A stretch of 16,480 bases of DNA, from contig URZJ01000017.1 in NCBI GenBank assembly GCA_900552395.1, positions 1-16,480 of the forward strand, written 5' to 3'. Shown piece by piece: positions 7,019 through 14,008 of this stretch; within the stretch, counting starts at the first letter, position 1, and each line of letters begins with the position of its first letter. The notes beneath the pieces were generated by a model that did no database searches, was not told the origin of the DNA, and saw only the letters and a program-made list of their open reading frames with translations. This DNA is from an uncultured Collinsella sp. (GTDB lineage: Bacteria > Actinomycetota > Coriobacteriia > Coriobacteriales > Coriobacteriaceae). The position numbers and the translations under genes are program-made.

Positions 7019-7055
7019 GCGGCGGGCGGGTTACGACAACCTTCCCGCCGCTTTT
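7019..7055 (+). terminator. Rho-independent terminator after degV
   Basis: GCGGCGGG (7019-7026) pairs with CCCGCCGC (7044-7051), with an inner GGTT/AACC helix (7029-7032 with 7038-7041), followed directly by TTTT (7052-7055). It lies 31 bases after the degV stop. Confidence 0.85.
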
Positions 7056-7096
7056 GCGCGGAGTCAAATAGGACGACCTAATTGGCCTCTAAAGCG

Positions 7097-7124
7097 TTTC
7101 GCCATGATGCGTATGGGCTAGAAT
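7097..7124 (+). promoter_or_regulatory. Possible pflA promoter
   Basis: TAGAAT (7119-7124) matches the -10 consensus at 5 of 6 positions; the best upstream box is a weak TTTCGC (7097-7102) with a 16-base spacer. The preceding terminator makes a promoter in this interval necessary, but the -35 assignment is poor. Confidence 0.35.
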
Positions 7125-7173
7125 GGCTCTGGCATTTATGTAGTTAAAACCAAAGAGAGGCAAGGTAGCGGGA

Positions 7174-7992
7174 ATGGCTGAGATGACGCTCGAGGGTGTG
7201 GACGCTCGCCCCGAGGACTCCATGTTTGCCCTGGGTCGCGTACATTCGATTGAAACGATGGGTACGGTCGACGGTCCCGGCATCCGCTTCGTAGTGTTTG
7301 TCCAAGGCTGTCCCATGCGCTGCGCGTATTGCCACAACCCCGATACCTGGTCGGTTAAAGGCGGCACCATGGTGACCGTCGAGCACCTTATGGACGAGTT
7401 CCAGAGTAACCATGAGTTTTACCGCAGCGGCGGCATTACGGTTTCGGGTGGCGAGCCGCTTCTGCAGCCCGAGTTTTTGGCCGACCTGTTCCGTGCAATG
7501 CACAACAACCCCGATGGCCGCGTGCATACCTGCCTTGACAGCTGCGGATATGCGTTTGACCCCAACCACCCCGAGAAGTTCGAAGCTGTTCTCAACGAGA
7601 CCGATATGGTGCTGCTCGACATTAAGCACGCCGATTCCGTCGAGCATAAAAAGCTGACCGGTTGCGATCCCGCACGCATTCTGGCGTTTGGTGATGAGCT
7701 TGCTCGTCGCAGGATCAAAGTCGTTATCCGTCACGTGGTGGTGCCGGGCATTACCGACACGGTGGAGGAGTGCGAGGCGCTCGGTCGTCTGATCGCCCCG
7801 TGGCACAACGTGGTGGGCCTGGAAATGCTGCCGTATCACACGATGGGTGTCGTCAAGTACGAGCAACTGGGGATTCCCTATAAGCTTGAGGGCGTACCTC
7901 AGATGGATACCGCGCGCATGCCCGAGCTGCGTAATGCCGTTATGACCGGCATGAAAAAGCGCCGCGTGGAGCTCAAAAACGCCATCGGATAG
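7174..7992 (+). CDS. pflA: Pyruvate formate-lyase activating enzyme (radical SAM)
   Basis: A 272-residue radical SAM glycyl-radical activase. Cys46, Cys50 and Cys53 in CPMRCAYC form the CX3CX2C motif that holds the catalytic [4Fe-4S] cluster, and VSGGEPLLQ is the SAM-binding GGEP motif. MGTVDGPGIRFVVFVQGCP is characteristic of PflA, which generates the glycyl radical on pyruvate formate-lyase under anaerobic conditions. The length fits PflA, with no ferredoxin-like insert such as larger activases carry. The usual partner pflB is absent on both sides, so it must lie elsewhere. ATG 7174 has AAGGTA (7162-7167) upstream. Activation of another glycyl-radical enzyme is less likely but possible. Confidence 0.92.
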   Translation: MAEMTLEGVDARPEDSMFALGRVHSIETMGTVDGPGIRFVVFVQGCPMRCAYCHNPDTWSVKGGTMVTVEHLMDEFQSNHEFYRSGGITVSGGEPLLQPEFLADLFRAMHNNPDGRVHTCLDSCGYAFDPNHPEKFEAVLNETDMVLLDIKHADSVEHKKLTGCDPARILAFGDELARRRIKVVIRHVVVPGITDTVEECEALGRLIAPWHNVVGLEMLPYHTMGVVKYEQLGIPYKLEGVPQMDTARMPELRNAVMTGMKKRRVELKNAIG

Positions 7993-8070
7993 AGTGCCAT
8001 TTTTGCCCCTTTATGATACCCGCGCTGCGCTGGTCTAGCGGCTTCGTATTGCGCGGTTGAGTCAAAATGC

Positions 8071-8079
8071 TGGTACCAT
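8071..8079 (+). promoter_or_regulatory. Possible extended -10 promoter of mtnN
   Basis: TGGTACCAT fits the extended -10 form TGnTAnnnT, with TTGCGC (8049-8054) 19 bases upstream as a poor -35. The 124-base gap after pflA also holds a branched CCGCGC/GCGCGG stem (8020-8025 with 8051-8056) that lacks a T run. Confidence 0.3.
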
Positions 8080-8116
8080 ACCGTGGATAGCAGTTTTCAC
8101 GGGTTTGGGGGATGGT

Positions 8117-8857
8117 ATGCCTACCATCGCAATCATCGGCGCACTCGAAAAAGAGGTTGCGCAGATTAAAGAAGAACTGAACGGCGCTCGTGTGGCACAA
8201 GAGGCGGGCTTGACCGTTGTCAGCGGCGAGCTCGACGGCTTGTCCGTTGTTGCTACGATCGCTGGCATGGGAACCGTAAACGCCGCGGCGGCAACGCAGC
8301 ATCTGATCAGCAAATATGCCCCGCAGGCCGTTGTGTTTTCGGGCATTGCGGGTGGCCTAAACCCTAAGCTCCATATTAACGACGTGGTTATAGGCAAGTG
8401 CCTGCGTTATCTCGATACCGACACGGCGCTCATCGCCGAGTCGGCGCCGGGGCTTGAGGAATTTGCTTCGGCGTCGGCGTTGGCTGATGTTGCCGCCGCC
8501 GTGCTTGCCGAGCACGGGTTTGTGGACGCATCACTGGATGTAGCGGCTGCGGAGAAGGACCCCAAGCAGTTCCTGTGTGGCACTATCGCCACGGGTGACC
8601 GCTTTGTTACGGGTGACGCCATGCGTAACGCTGCGATTGAGGCCACGCATGCCGATTGCGTCGAGATGGAGGGCGCGGCAATTGCGCACATCTCGGCCAA
8701 GAATGGTGTCGATTGCCTGGTGCTGCGCGCTATCAGCGATAATTGTGACGAGGCATATGACGCGTTTTGCGAGCGCGAGTTCGATCTGGATGAGTACGCT
8801 CGCACCGCGAGCGGCATCACGCTTGACATCGTTCGTCGTATCGCCGCCGCGCAATAG
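8117..8857 (+). CDS. mtnN: 5'-methylthioadenosine/S-adenosylhomocysteine nucleosidase
   Basis: A 246-residue nucleoside phosphorylase-fold enzyme of the MTA/SAH nucleosidase family. It hydrolyses methylthioadenosine and S-adenosylhomocysteine to adenine and the thioribose product, feeding methionine salvage and the activated methyl cycle. IIGALEKEV at the N terminus places Glu13 where family members have a catalytic acid, VVFSGIAGGLN is the phosphorylase-fold glycine loop, VEMEGAAIAH (from 182) carries the ribose-binding Glu185, and RAISD ends in Asp208, equivalent to the catalytic aspartate. ATG 8117 has GGGGGA (8107-8112) upstream; an in-frame extension to 8057 lacks family similarity and was rejected. 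engB begins 39 bases downstream and is probably cotranscribed. Confidence 0.92.
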   Translation: MPTIAIIGALEKEVAQIKEELNGARVAQEAGLTVVSGELDGLSVVATIAGMGTVNAAAATQHLISKYAPQAVVFSGIAGGLNPKLHINDVVIGKCLRYLDTDTALIAESAPGLEEFASASALADVAAAVLAEHGFVDASLDVAAAEKDPKQFLCGTIATGDRFVTGDAMRNAAIEATHADCVEMEGAAIAHISAKNGVDCLVLRAISDNCDEAYDAFCEREFDLDEYARTASGITLDIVRRIAAAQ

Positions 8858-8896
8858 CACGCCCGTTTTGTAAAAACCTACGACCAAGGAGTATCC

Positions 8897-9487
8897 ATGG
8901 CCGATTCCATTAATTACCAGCTTGCCAAGTTCGTCGCCAGCTACGGCAAGGTTTCGCAGATCCCCGAGTCCACCTGTCCCGAGGTGAGTTTTGTGGGCCG
9001 TTCCAATGTGGGCAAGTCGTCCATCATGAACAAGCTCTTTGGTCGCAAGAACCTGGTCAAGGTTTCGAGCACGCCGGGCAAGACGAGCAACATCAATTTC
9101 TTCGAGGCCGACGACGTGCACTTTGTGGACCTGCCGGGCTACGGTTTCGCTCGCCGTTCCAAGGCCGAGCGCGACCGTTGGGCCGAGCTCATCGGCGACT
9201 TTTTCGACTCCGAGCGCAGCTTTAACCTGGTTGTGTCGCTGGTGGACATTCGCCACGACCCCAGCAAGCTCGATCATGACATGATCGACTACCTGCAGGG
9301 CAACGAGTTCAACTTTATCGTCTGCCTCACCAAAGCCGACAAGCTCAGCCGCACCCAGCAGGCCCGCCAGGCAGCAGCCATCAAAAAGCAACTCAACGTC
9401 CCGGCCGAAAACGTAATCATCACAAGCTCCCAAACCGGCACCGGCATCGACGAACTCAAGCGCCGCATCGCCGAGGCCTGCCTCTAA
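8897..9487 (+). CDS. engB: Ribosome biogenesis GTP-binding protein EngB/YsxC
   Basis: A 196-residue small GTPase of the EngB (YihA/YsxC) family, needed for assembly of the large ribosomal subunit in well-studied bacteria. All guanine-nucleotide motifs are present in order: G1 GRSNVGKS (34-41), G2 TPGKT (59-63), G3 DLPGYG (78-83), G4 TKAD (145-148) and G5-like TSSQTGTG near the C terminus. Length is normal. AAGGAG (8886-8891) sits 5 bases before ATG, fixing the start. It follows mtnN by 39 bases with no terminator between. The gene ends TAATAA, and the next gene is convergent. Confidence 0.96.
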   Translation: MADSINYQLAKFVASYGKVSQIPESTCPEVSFVGRSNVGKSSIMNKLFGRKNLVKVSSTPGKTSNINFFEADDVHFVDLPGYGFARRSKAERDRWAELIGDFFDSERSFNLVVSLVDIRHDPSKLDHDMIDYLQGNEFNFIVCLTKADKLSRTQQARQAAAIKKQLNVPAENVIITSSQTGTGIDELKRRIAEACL

Positions 9488-9640
9488 TAAGTGCTCCAAT
9501 CTAGTAAGAGCCCCTATCAATAAAAGGCCATAATTTCAGCCCGGCGCCCCTTCAAAGCGTGGGTCCCTGTAGACATCGCTAGCCACGTTGCCATAGGACC
9601 ACCCAGGGGCATCCCCTTAAAAACATTCCGCAGCACGAGG

Positions 9641-9679
9641 CCCGCTTATCCGCAGCTCCGAAGGAGCAGGATAAGGGGG
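9641..9679. terminator. Hairpin in the engB-oppF convergent spacer
   Basis: CTTATCC (9645-9651) pairs with GGATAAG (9669-9675), and CCC/GGG extends the outer stem past one mismatch. An inner GCTCC/GGAGC stem with a GAA loop (9655-9667) completes it. On the plus strand it is followed by GGTTT; on the minus strand there is no T run. Lying between convergent ends, it may serve both. The remainder of the 253-base spacer shows only a weak GTCCCTG/CAGGGGC pairing (9566-9610 region) and no convincing gene. Confidence 0.5.
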
Positions 9680-9740
9680 TTTCCATGGTCGAGGACGTTC
9701 TGAAAACTAAGTCCAGCACGGGCCCGGACGAAACAACCGA

Positions 9741-10769
9741 CTACAGGTCGATGTGCGATTCCTTGATCGGGAACGGCTCGGCGAAGTGACAGGCGCAGCA
9801 GTGGCCCGGGGCAACTTCCTTAAACTCAGGAAGCTTCTCTGAGCAGATGCCCTGCGCGATCGGGCAGCGCGTGTGGAAACGGCAGCCGGTCGGCGGATCC
9901 AGCGGCGACGGCGGATCACCGGCGAGGATGATACGCTTGCGGGTCTTCTGGATATCCGGATCGGGCACCGGCACGGCAGACAGCAGCGACTGTGTGTACG
10001 GATGGTGAGGCTCGCTATAGAGCGTCTTCCAGTCCGAAACCTCGACCATCTTGCCCAGATACATAACGGCAACGCGATCGGAGATGTGCTGCACGACGGA
10101 CAGGTCGTGGGCGATAAACAGATACGCCGTACCAAACTTGTCCTGAAGTTCCTTGAGCAGGTTCAGAACCTGGGCCTGAATGGAAACATCCAGAGCGGAA
10201 ACGGGCTCGTCGCAGATGATCAGCTTGGGCTTCAAAGCGAAGGCGCGGGCGATGCCGACACGCTGACGCTGACCGCCCGAGAACTCGTGCGGATAGCGGT
10301 TGATGTGCTCGGGGTTCAATCCAACGACGTCGAGAAGCTCGCGAACACGCTCGATACGCTCCTCCTTGGTGCCCACGCCGTGAATAGTCATGGGCTCGGA
10401 GACGATCTCGCCGATGGTCATACGGGGGTTCAGCGAAGCATAGGGGTCCTGGAAGATGAACTGCATCTCGCGACGCATGTCCTTGATCTCATGCTTGCTC
10501 ATCTCGGCAACATCTTTGCCCTGGAAGAACACCTTGCCGGCAGTCGGCTGGGTCAGGCGCATAATCGTGCGGCCCGTGGTGGACTTACCGCAACCAGACT
10601 CGCCAACCAGACCAAAGGTCTCGCCAGGATAAATCTCAAACGAGATGTCGTTCACAGCAGAGACGACGCGCTTGGAAAAGCGCTTGGCGAACATGCCGGA
10701 CTCGGCGGGGAATTCCTTAGAGAGGTGCTCGACCTTCAGCAGCGGAGTGCGCTCGTTCTTATCTGCCAT
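9741..10769 (-). CDS. oppF: Oligopeptide ABC transporter ATP-binding protein OppF
   Basis: A 342-residue ABC ATPase. Walker A GESGCGKST is at 56-64, then Q-loop FIFQDPYASLNP, signature FSGGQRQRV, Walker B LIICDEP and the switch His in IAHDLS. The C-terminal oligopeptide/dipeptide extension has the cysteine-rich pattern GCRFHTRCP...C...C that in some homologues binds an iron-sulfur cluster. It energises peptide uptake with OppD at the inner face of the membrane. Its ATG follows the oppD stop without a gap (TAAATG), with GGGAGG just upstream inside oppD, so translation is probably coupled. It is the last gene of the operon. Confidence 0.94.
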   Translation of the reverse strand: MADKNERTPLLKVEHLSKEFPAESGMFAKRFSKRVVSAVNDISFEIYPGETFGLVGESGCGKSTTGRTIMRLTQPTAGKVFFQGKDVAEMSKHEIKDMRREMQFIFQDPYASLNPRMTIGEIVSEPMTIHGVGTKEERIERVRELLDVVGLNPEHINRYPHEFSGGQRQRVGIARAFALKPKLIICDEPVSALDVSIQAQVLNLLKELQDKFGTAYLFIAHDLSVVQHISDRVAVMYLGKMVEVSDWKTLYSEPHHPYTQSLLSAVPVPDPDIQKTRKRIILAGDPPSPLDPPTGCRFHTRCPIAQGICSEKLPEFKEVAPGHCCACHFAEPFPIKESHIDL

Positions 10770-11861
10770 TTACGCCTCGCCTCCCTTCTCGGAATCCTTG
10801 CGCGTACGGGACGTCGCAGGAGCATTCTTGAGGAACTCGGGGTCGCCGGAGTAGTGGCACGCGGAATAATGGCCAGACTCAGTGACTACACGCTCAGGAC
10901 GCTGCTTGCGGCACTTATCGGTCGCATAGGGGCAACGAGGCGAGAACACGCAACCCTCGGGCAGGTTCATGAGCGAGGGCGGGTTGCCGTGAATCGGCGT
11001 CAGCGGCTTCTTCTCATCGATAGCCTGCTCCGGGATGGAGCGGATAAGGCCCCAGGTGTAGGGATGACGGCTCTCGTAGAAGATCTCTTCGGCAGTACCG
11101 AACTCGACGGGACGGCCGGCGTACATAACCATGATCTTATCGGCCATATCGGCGACAACGCCAAGGTCGTGGGTGATCATGATAATGGCGTTGCCGTTCT
11201 TCTCCTGCATTTCCTGCATCAGCTCAATAATCTGAGCCTGGATGGTAACGTCCAGAGCAGTCGTGGGCTCATCGGCAATCAGGATATCGGGATCGCAGGC
11301 AAGCGCCATGGCAATCATGACGCGCTGACGCATGCCACCAGAGAACTGGTGCGGATACTCGTTGACGCGCTTCTCGGGCTCGGGAATGCCAACGAGGTCC
11401 AAAAGCTCGGTGGCGCGCTTGAGCGCCTCCTGCTTGGAGTAGCCACGGTGTAGACGAAGTCCCTCGCCCACCTGCTTGCCGATCTTATAGACCGGGTTCA
11501 GGGAGGTCATAGGATCCTGGAAGATCATCGCGATATCGTTGCCGCGAATATGCTGCATTTCTTCCTCGGTCATCTCGAGGATCGAACGACCGCGGTAGCG
11601 AACGTCGCCGCCCTCAATCCTTCCCGGAGGCATCGAGATGAGGCCCATGATGGTCATGGCGGTCACGGACTTACCAGAGCCGGACTCACCGACGACACCC
11701 AGGGTCTCACCGCGATCGAGCGTGTAGGACACGCCATCGACAGCGCGAACGACGCCATCCTCGGTGTGGAAATACATCTTAAGGTCATCGACCTCGAGCA
11801 GATGCTGGCCCTCGGGAACCGGCTGGTCCTTCAGGTCCACATAGTTCTTGTTCTTCTTCAT
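10770..11861 (-). CDS. oppD: Oligopeptide ABC transporter ATP-binding protein OppD
   Basis: A 363-residue ABC ATPase pairing with OppF. Walker A GESGSGKS lies at 58-65, followed by Q-loop MIFQDPMTSLNPVYKIG, signature FSGGMRQRV, Walker B ILIADEP and the His switch ITHDLG. The C-terminal domain has the four-cysteine pattern CVFSPRCP, DKC, SAC found in the Opp/Dpp ATPase family. The start is two bases after the oppC stop (TAAGGATG), so the four downstream genes form a compact translationally linked unit. A short lysine/asparagine-rich leader precedes the domain at about residue 22. Confidence 0.94.
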   Translation of the reverse strand: MKKNKNYVDLKDQPVPEGQHLLEVDDLKMYFHTEDGVVRAVDGVSYTLDRGETLGVVGESGSGKSVTAMTIMGLISMPPGRIEGGDVRYRGRSILEMTEEEMQHIRGNDIAMIFQDPMTSLNPVYKIGKQVGEGLRLHRGYSKQEALKRATELLDLVGIPEPEKRVNEYPHQFSGGMRQRVMIAMALACDPDILIADEPTTALDVTIQAQIIELMQEMQEKNGNAIIMITHDLGVVADMADKIMVMYAGRPVEFGTAEEIFYESRHPYTWGLIRSIPEQAIDEKKPLTPIHGNPPSLMNLPEGCVFSPRCPYATDKCRKQRPERVVTESGHYSACHYSGDPEFLKNAPATSRTRKDSEKGGEA

Positions 11862-11863
11862 CC

Positions 11864-12799
11864 TTATGCGTCCTTCATCTTGACGTCGAGGGCGTCGCGC
11901 AGACCGTCACCCAACAGGGTGAAGGCAAGCACCGTCGAGAGAATTGCCAGACCGGGCATGATCATCATCCAGGGAGCAGTCAGAAGATACTGCTGACCGT
12001 CCTGAATCATAGAGCCCCACGAAGGCGTAGGCGGAATAACACCCATACCGAGGAAGGACAGGGCAGACTCGGTCAGAATAGCGCCACCAATGTTCATGGT
12101 CGCATAGACCACGATAGAAGCAACGGAGTTCGGGAAGATATGGCGCATAACGATACGCGCATCGGATGCACCCATAGCGCGAGCGGCGTCAACATAGTCG
12201 TTCTCTTTGACCGTCAGGATCGCGGATCGGAAGACGCGCGCAATCGAAGGCCAGCCGAGAATGCCGATGGCGATAAAGACATTCTGAAGACCACGACCGA
12301 TAACGGCAATCATGGCAACAACGAACAGCACGTACGGGAACGCCAGGAAGATGTCCGCACAGCGCATGATGATCGTATCCCAGATGCCGCCATAGAAACC
12401 GGCCAGGGCGCCCATGACCAGACCGATCACCGTGGAGATGGCGGTGGCCATAATACCGACGGAAAGCGAAACGCGCGCGCCGTAGATAACACGGACGAGA
12501 ATGTCACGACCAAGAGAGTCGGTGCCAAACGGGTGCTCGGCACACGGAGCCAGCAGCGAAGTCTCGGCCATGGTGGTCGAGTCAGAAGCCGTAGGAGAGC
12601 CGAGCCAGGGCTTAGCCCACAGATCGGCGGTCAGGGCGACCACAACAACGATGATGATCCAGCAGACACCGATAACGGCGAGCTTGTTCTTACGAAGACG
12701 CTTAAAAGCGTCGCCCCACAGCGTGCGGGACTTGGCGGGAGCAGATGCGGCCTTGGTGGCGGTAGCCTGCTCCTGAGACTGAGAATCAGTTTCCTGCAT
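11864..12799 (-). CDS. oppC: Oligopeptide ABC transporter permease OppC
   Basis: A 311-residue inner-membrane permease of the OppC/DppC type. A hydrophilic Q/A/S-rich N terminus (about 1-35) precedes the first membrane segment (LAVIGVCWIIIVVVVAL); a loop with HPFGTDSLGRDILVRVIYGARVS style motif follows, then the typical FGTDxxGRDxxSR-like core and a BPD transmembrane domain. The EAA-loop region MRHIFPNSVAS, followed by LTESALSFLGMG, contacts the ATPases and is diagnostic of this subunit. The gap to oppB is 14 bases and holds the ribosome binding site GGGAGGT. It forms the membrane channel with OppB. Confidence 0.93.
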   Translation of the reverse strand: MQETDSQSQEQATATKAASAPAKSRTLWGDAFKRLRKNKLAVIGVCWIIIVVVVALTADLWAKPWLGSPTASDSTTMAETSLLAPCAEHPFGTDSLGRDILVRVIYGARVSLSVGIMATAISTVIGLVMGALAGFYGGIWDTIIMRCADIFLAFPYVLFVVAMIAVIGRGLQNVFIAIGILGWPSIARVFRSAILTVKENDYVDAARAMGASDARIVMRHIFPNSVASIVVYATMNIGGAILTESALSFLGMGVIPPTPSWGSMIQDGQQYLLTAPWMMIMPGLAILSTVLAFTLLGDGLRDALDVKMKDA

Positions 12800-12813
12800 G
12801 AGACGTACCTCCC

Positions 12814-13851
12814 TTAGGCCTTATCCGACGGACCGCCAAGGCGGATGCGCGGGTCGAGGAATGCATAGCTAATGTCGACGAGCAGGTTGATCACCATAAC
12901 GACGACAACAATGAGCGTAACGCCGCCCATAACGATGGGCCAGTCGCGCATACTAATGGCGCGGTAGACCTCGAAGCCGATGCCGGGCCAGTTAAAGACC
13001 GTCTCGGTCAGGATGGCGCCCGAAAGCATGCCGCCGAAGTCGACACCAATATAGGTAACGACGGGGATGAGTGCATTCTTAAGCGCATGCTTGATAATGA
13101 TCGCGCGATTGGAGAGACCCTTGGCCTTTGCCGTACGGATGTAATCCTGGTTCATGACGTCAAGCAGCTGCGAGCGCATAATGCGGGCGGCATAAGCGGT
13201 CGAAACCGAAGCCAGCGTAATGGTCGGAAGCACATAGTGCATCCAATCCTGATACTGAGAGCTGGAACCGCCGGCACCCGAGATCGGCATGGAGAATGCA
13301 CCGCCCGTGGCGTCCTTGAGAATGACGCCAAAGAACAGCTGCAGCAACATACCGAGCCAGAAGGCCGGGACGGCAACGAGAATCGACGTGGTGAGCGTTA
13401 CCAAAATATCCCAGAAGGAATAACGCTTAACCGCCGAAATGATACCCGCACCGATACCCATGATTGCCTCGAGCACGATGGCGCACGCGGCAAGTTTGAC
13501 CGTATACGGATACTTCTGGGCAAAGATTTCCGTAACCGGCAGCTTGCGCTGGTACGAATTGCCCAGATCGCCATGAAGCAGGCCGTTCATGTAATACAAG
13601 TAACGGTCCACGAGCGACGTTTGAACGGGGTCGCCGTTCTCGTCAAGGATCGCGTTGCCGTCCTCGTCCGTCTGGACCAGGTGATAGCGCACGCGAAGCT
13701 GAAGCTCCACCTCGGGGGACAGAGCCTTGTCTCCACCGATCAGCTTGATCGGATCTCCCGGCACGATATTCTGGAGGGCGAACAGAATCAGCGTAACGCC
13801 CAAAAACACCGGGATGAACTGAAGCACACGTTTAACGATGTACTTACCCAT
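12814..13851 (-). CDS. oppB: Oligopeptide ABC transporter permease OppB
   Basis: A 345-residue permease of the OppB/DppB type: an N-terminal membrane segment (YIVKRVLQFIPVFLGVTLI), the conserved ending of that helix with FALQNIVPGDP, then the BPD transmembrane domain with the EAA-loop IKHALKNALIPVVTYIG and the ETVFNWPGIG motif. Compared with common OppB proteins there is an extra acidic stretch, TDEDGNAILDENGDPVQTS, at about 62-80 before the conserved DRYLYYMNGLLHGDLG, which accounts for its slightly greater length. It heads the compact oppBCDF block, 157 bases after oppA. Confidence 0.93.
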   Translation of the reverse strand: MGKYIVKRVLQFIPVFLGVTLILFALQNIVPGDPIKLIGGDKALSPEVELQLRVRYHLVQTDEDGNAILDENGDPVQTSLVDRYLYYMNGLLHGDLGNSYQRKLPVTEIFAQKYPYTVKLAACAIVLEAIMGIGAGIISAVKRYSFWDILVTLTTSILVAVPAFWLGMLLQLFFGVILKDATGGAFSMPISGAGGSSSQYQDWMHYVLPTITLASVSTAYAARIMRSQLLDVMNQDYIRTAKAKGLSNRAIIIKHALKNALIPVVTYIGVDFGGMLSGAILTETVFNWPGIGFEVYRAISMRDWPIVMGGVTLIVVVVMVINLLVDISYAFLDPRIRLGGPSDKA

Positions 13852-13877
13852 ACCACTCCCCTATCTAGGGATTAACC

Positions 13878-13914
13878 TAAATGGGATGCCGATCGCCAGA
13901 CCGGCATCCCAAAA
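13878..13914 (-). terminator. Intercistronic attenuator hairpin between oppA and oppB
   Basis: TGGGATGCCG (13882-13891) pairs with CGGCATCCCA (13902-13911), and the stem extends inward by three further pairs including a G-U. On the transcribed strand it is preceded by TTTT and followed by ATTTA, a weak T run. A partial terminator here would leave excess oppA mRNA relative to oppBCDF, the usual expression pattern for binding-protein importers. The rest of the 157-base gap shows only a weak possible promoter (TTGCAG, 17 bases, TATTTA, 14003 to 13975). Confidence 0.7.
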
Positions 13915-14008
13915 TTACCATCAGCCAGTTTACCCCAGGTTAGGGAGAACTGTATGTTTCCCATGAGGTCTACGTAAATACTTGACCCTCACGGAAGCTG
14001 CAAAACCC

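Noticed and set aside
8018..8065. tRNA-like stretch with GGTCTAGCGG (D-arm-like) and GGTTGAGTC (T-arm-like)
   Set aside because: The arms are too close together, there is no acceptor stem or anticodon arm, and the bases form a simple branched stem instead.
9541..9640. Small RNA in the engB-oppF spacer
   Set aside because: Only weak, long-range pairing was found, with no promoter and no terminator of its own.
9685..9789. Possible 34-codon plus-strand gene starting MVEDVLKTKSS
   Set aside because: It overlaps the 3' end of oppF on the other strand, has only a poorly placed G run upstream and shows no recognisable family.
9873..11453. 526-codon plus-strand open frame across oppF and oppD
   Set aside because: It crosses the boundary of two clear ABC ATPase genes on the other strand and has a leucine/histidine-rich shadow composition.
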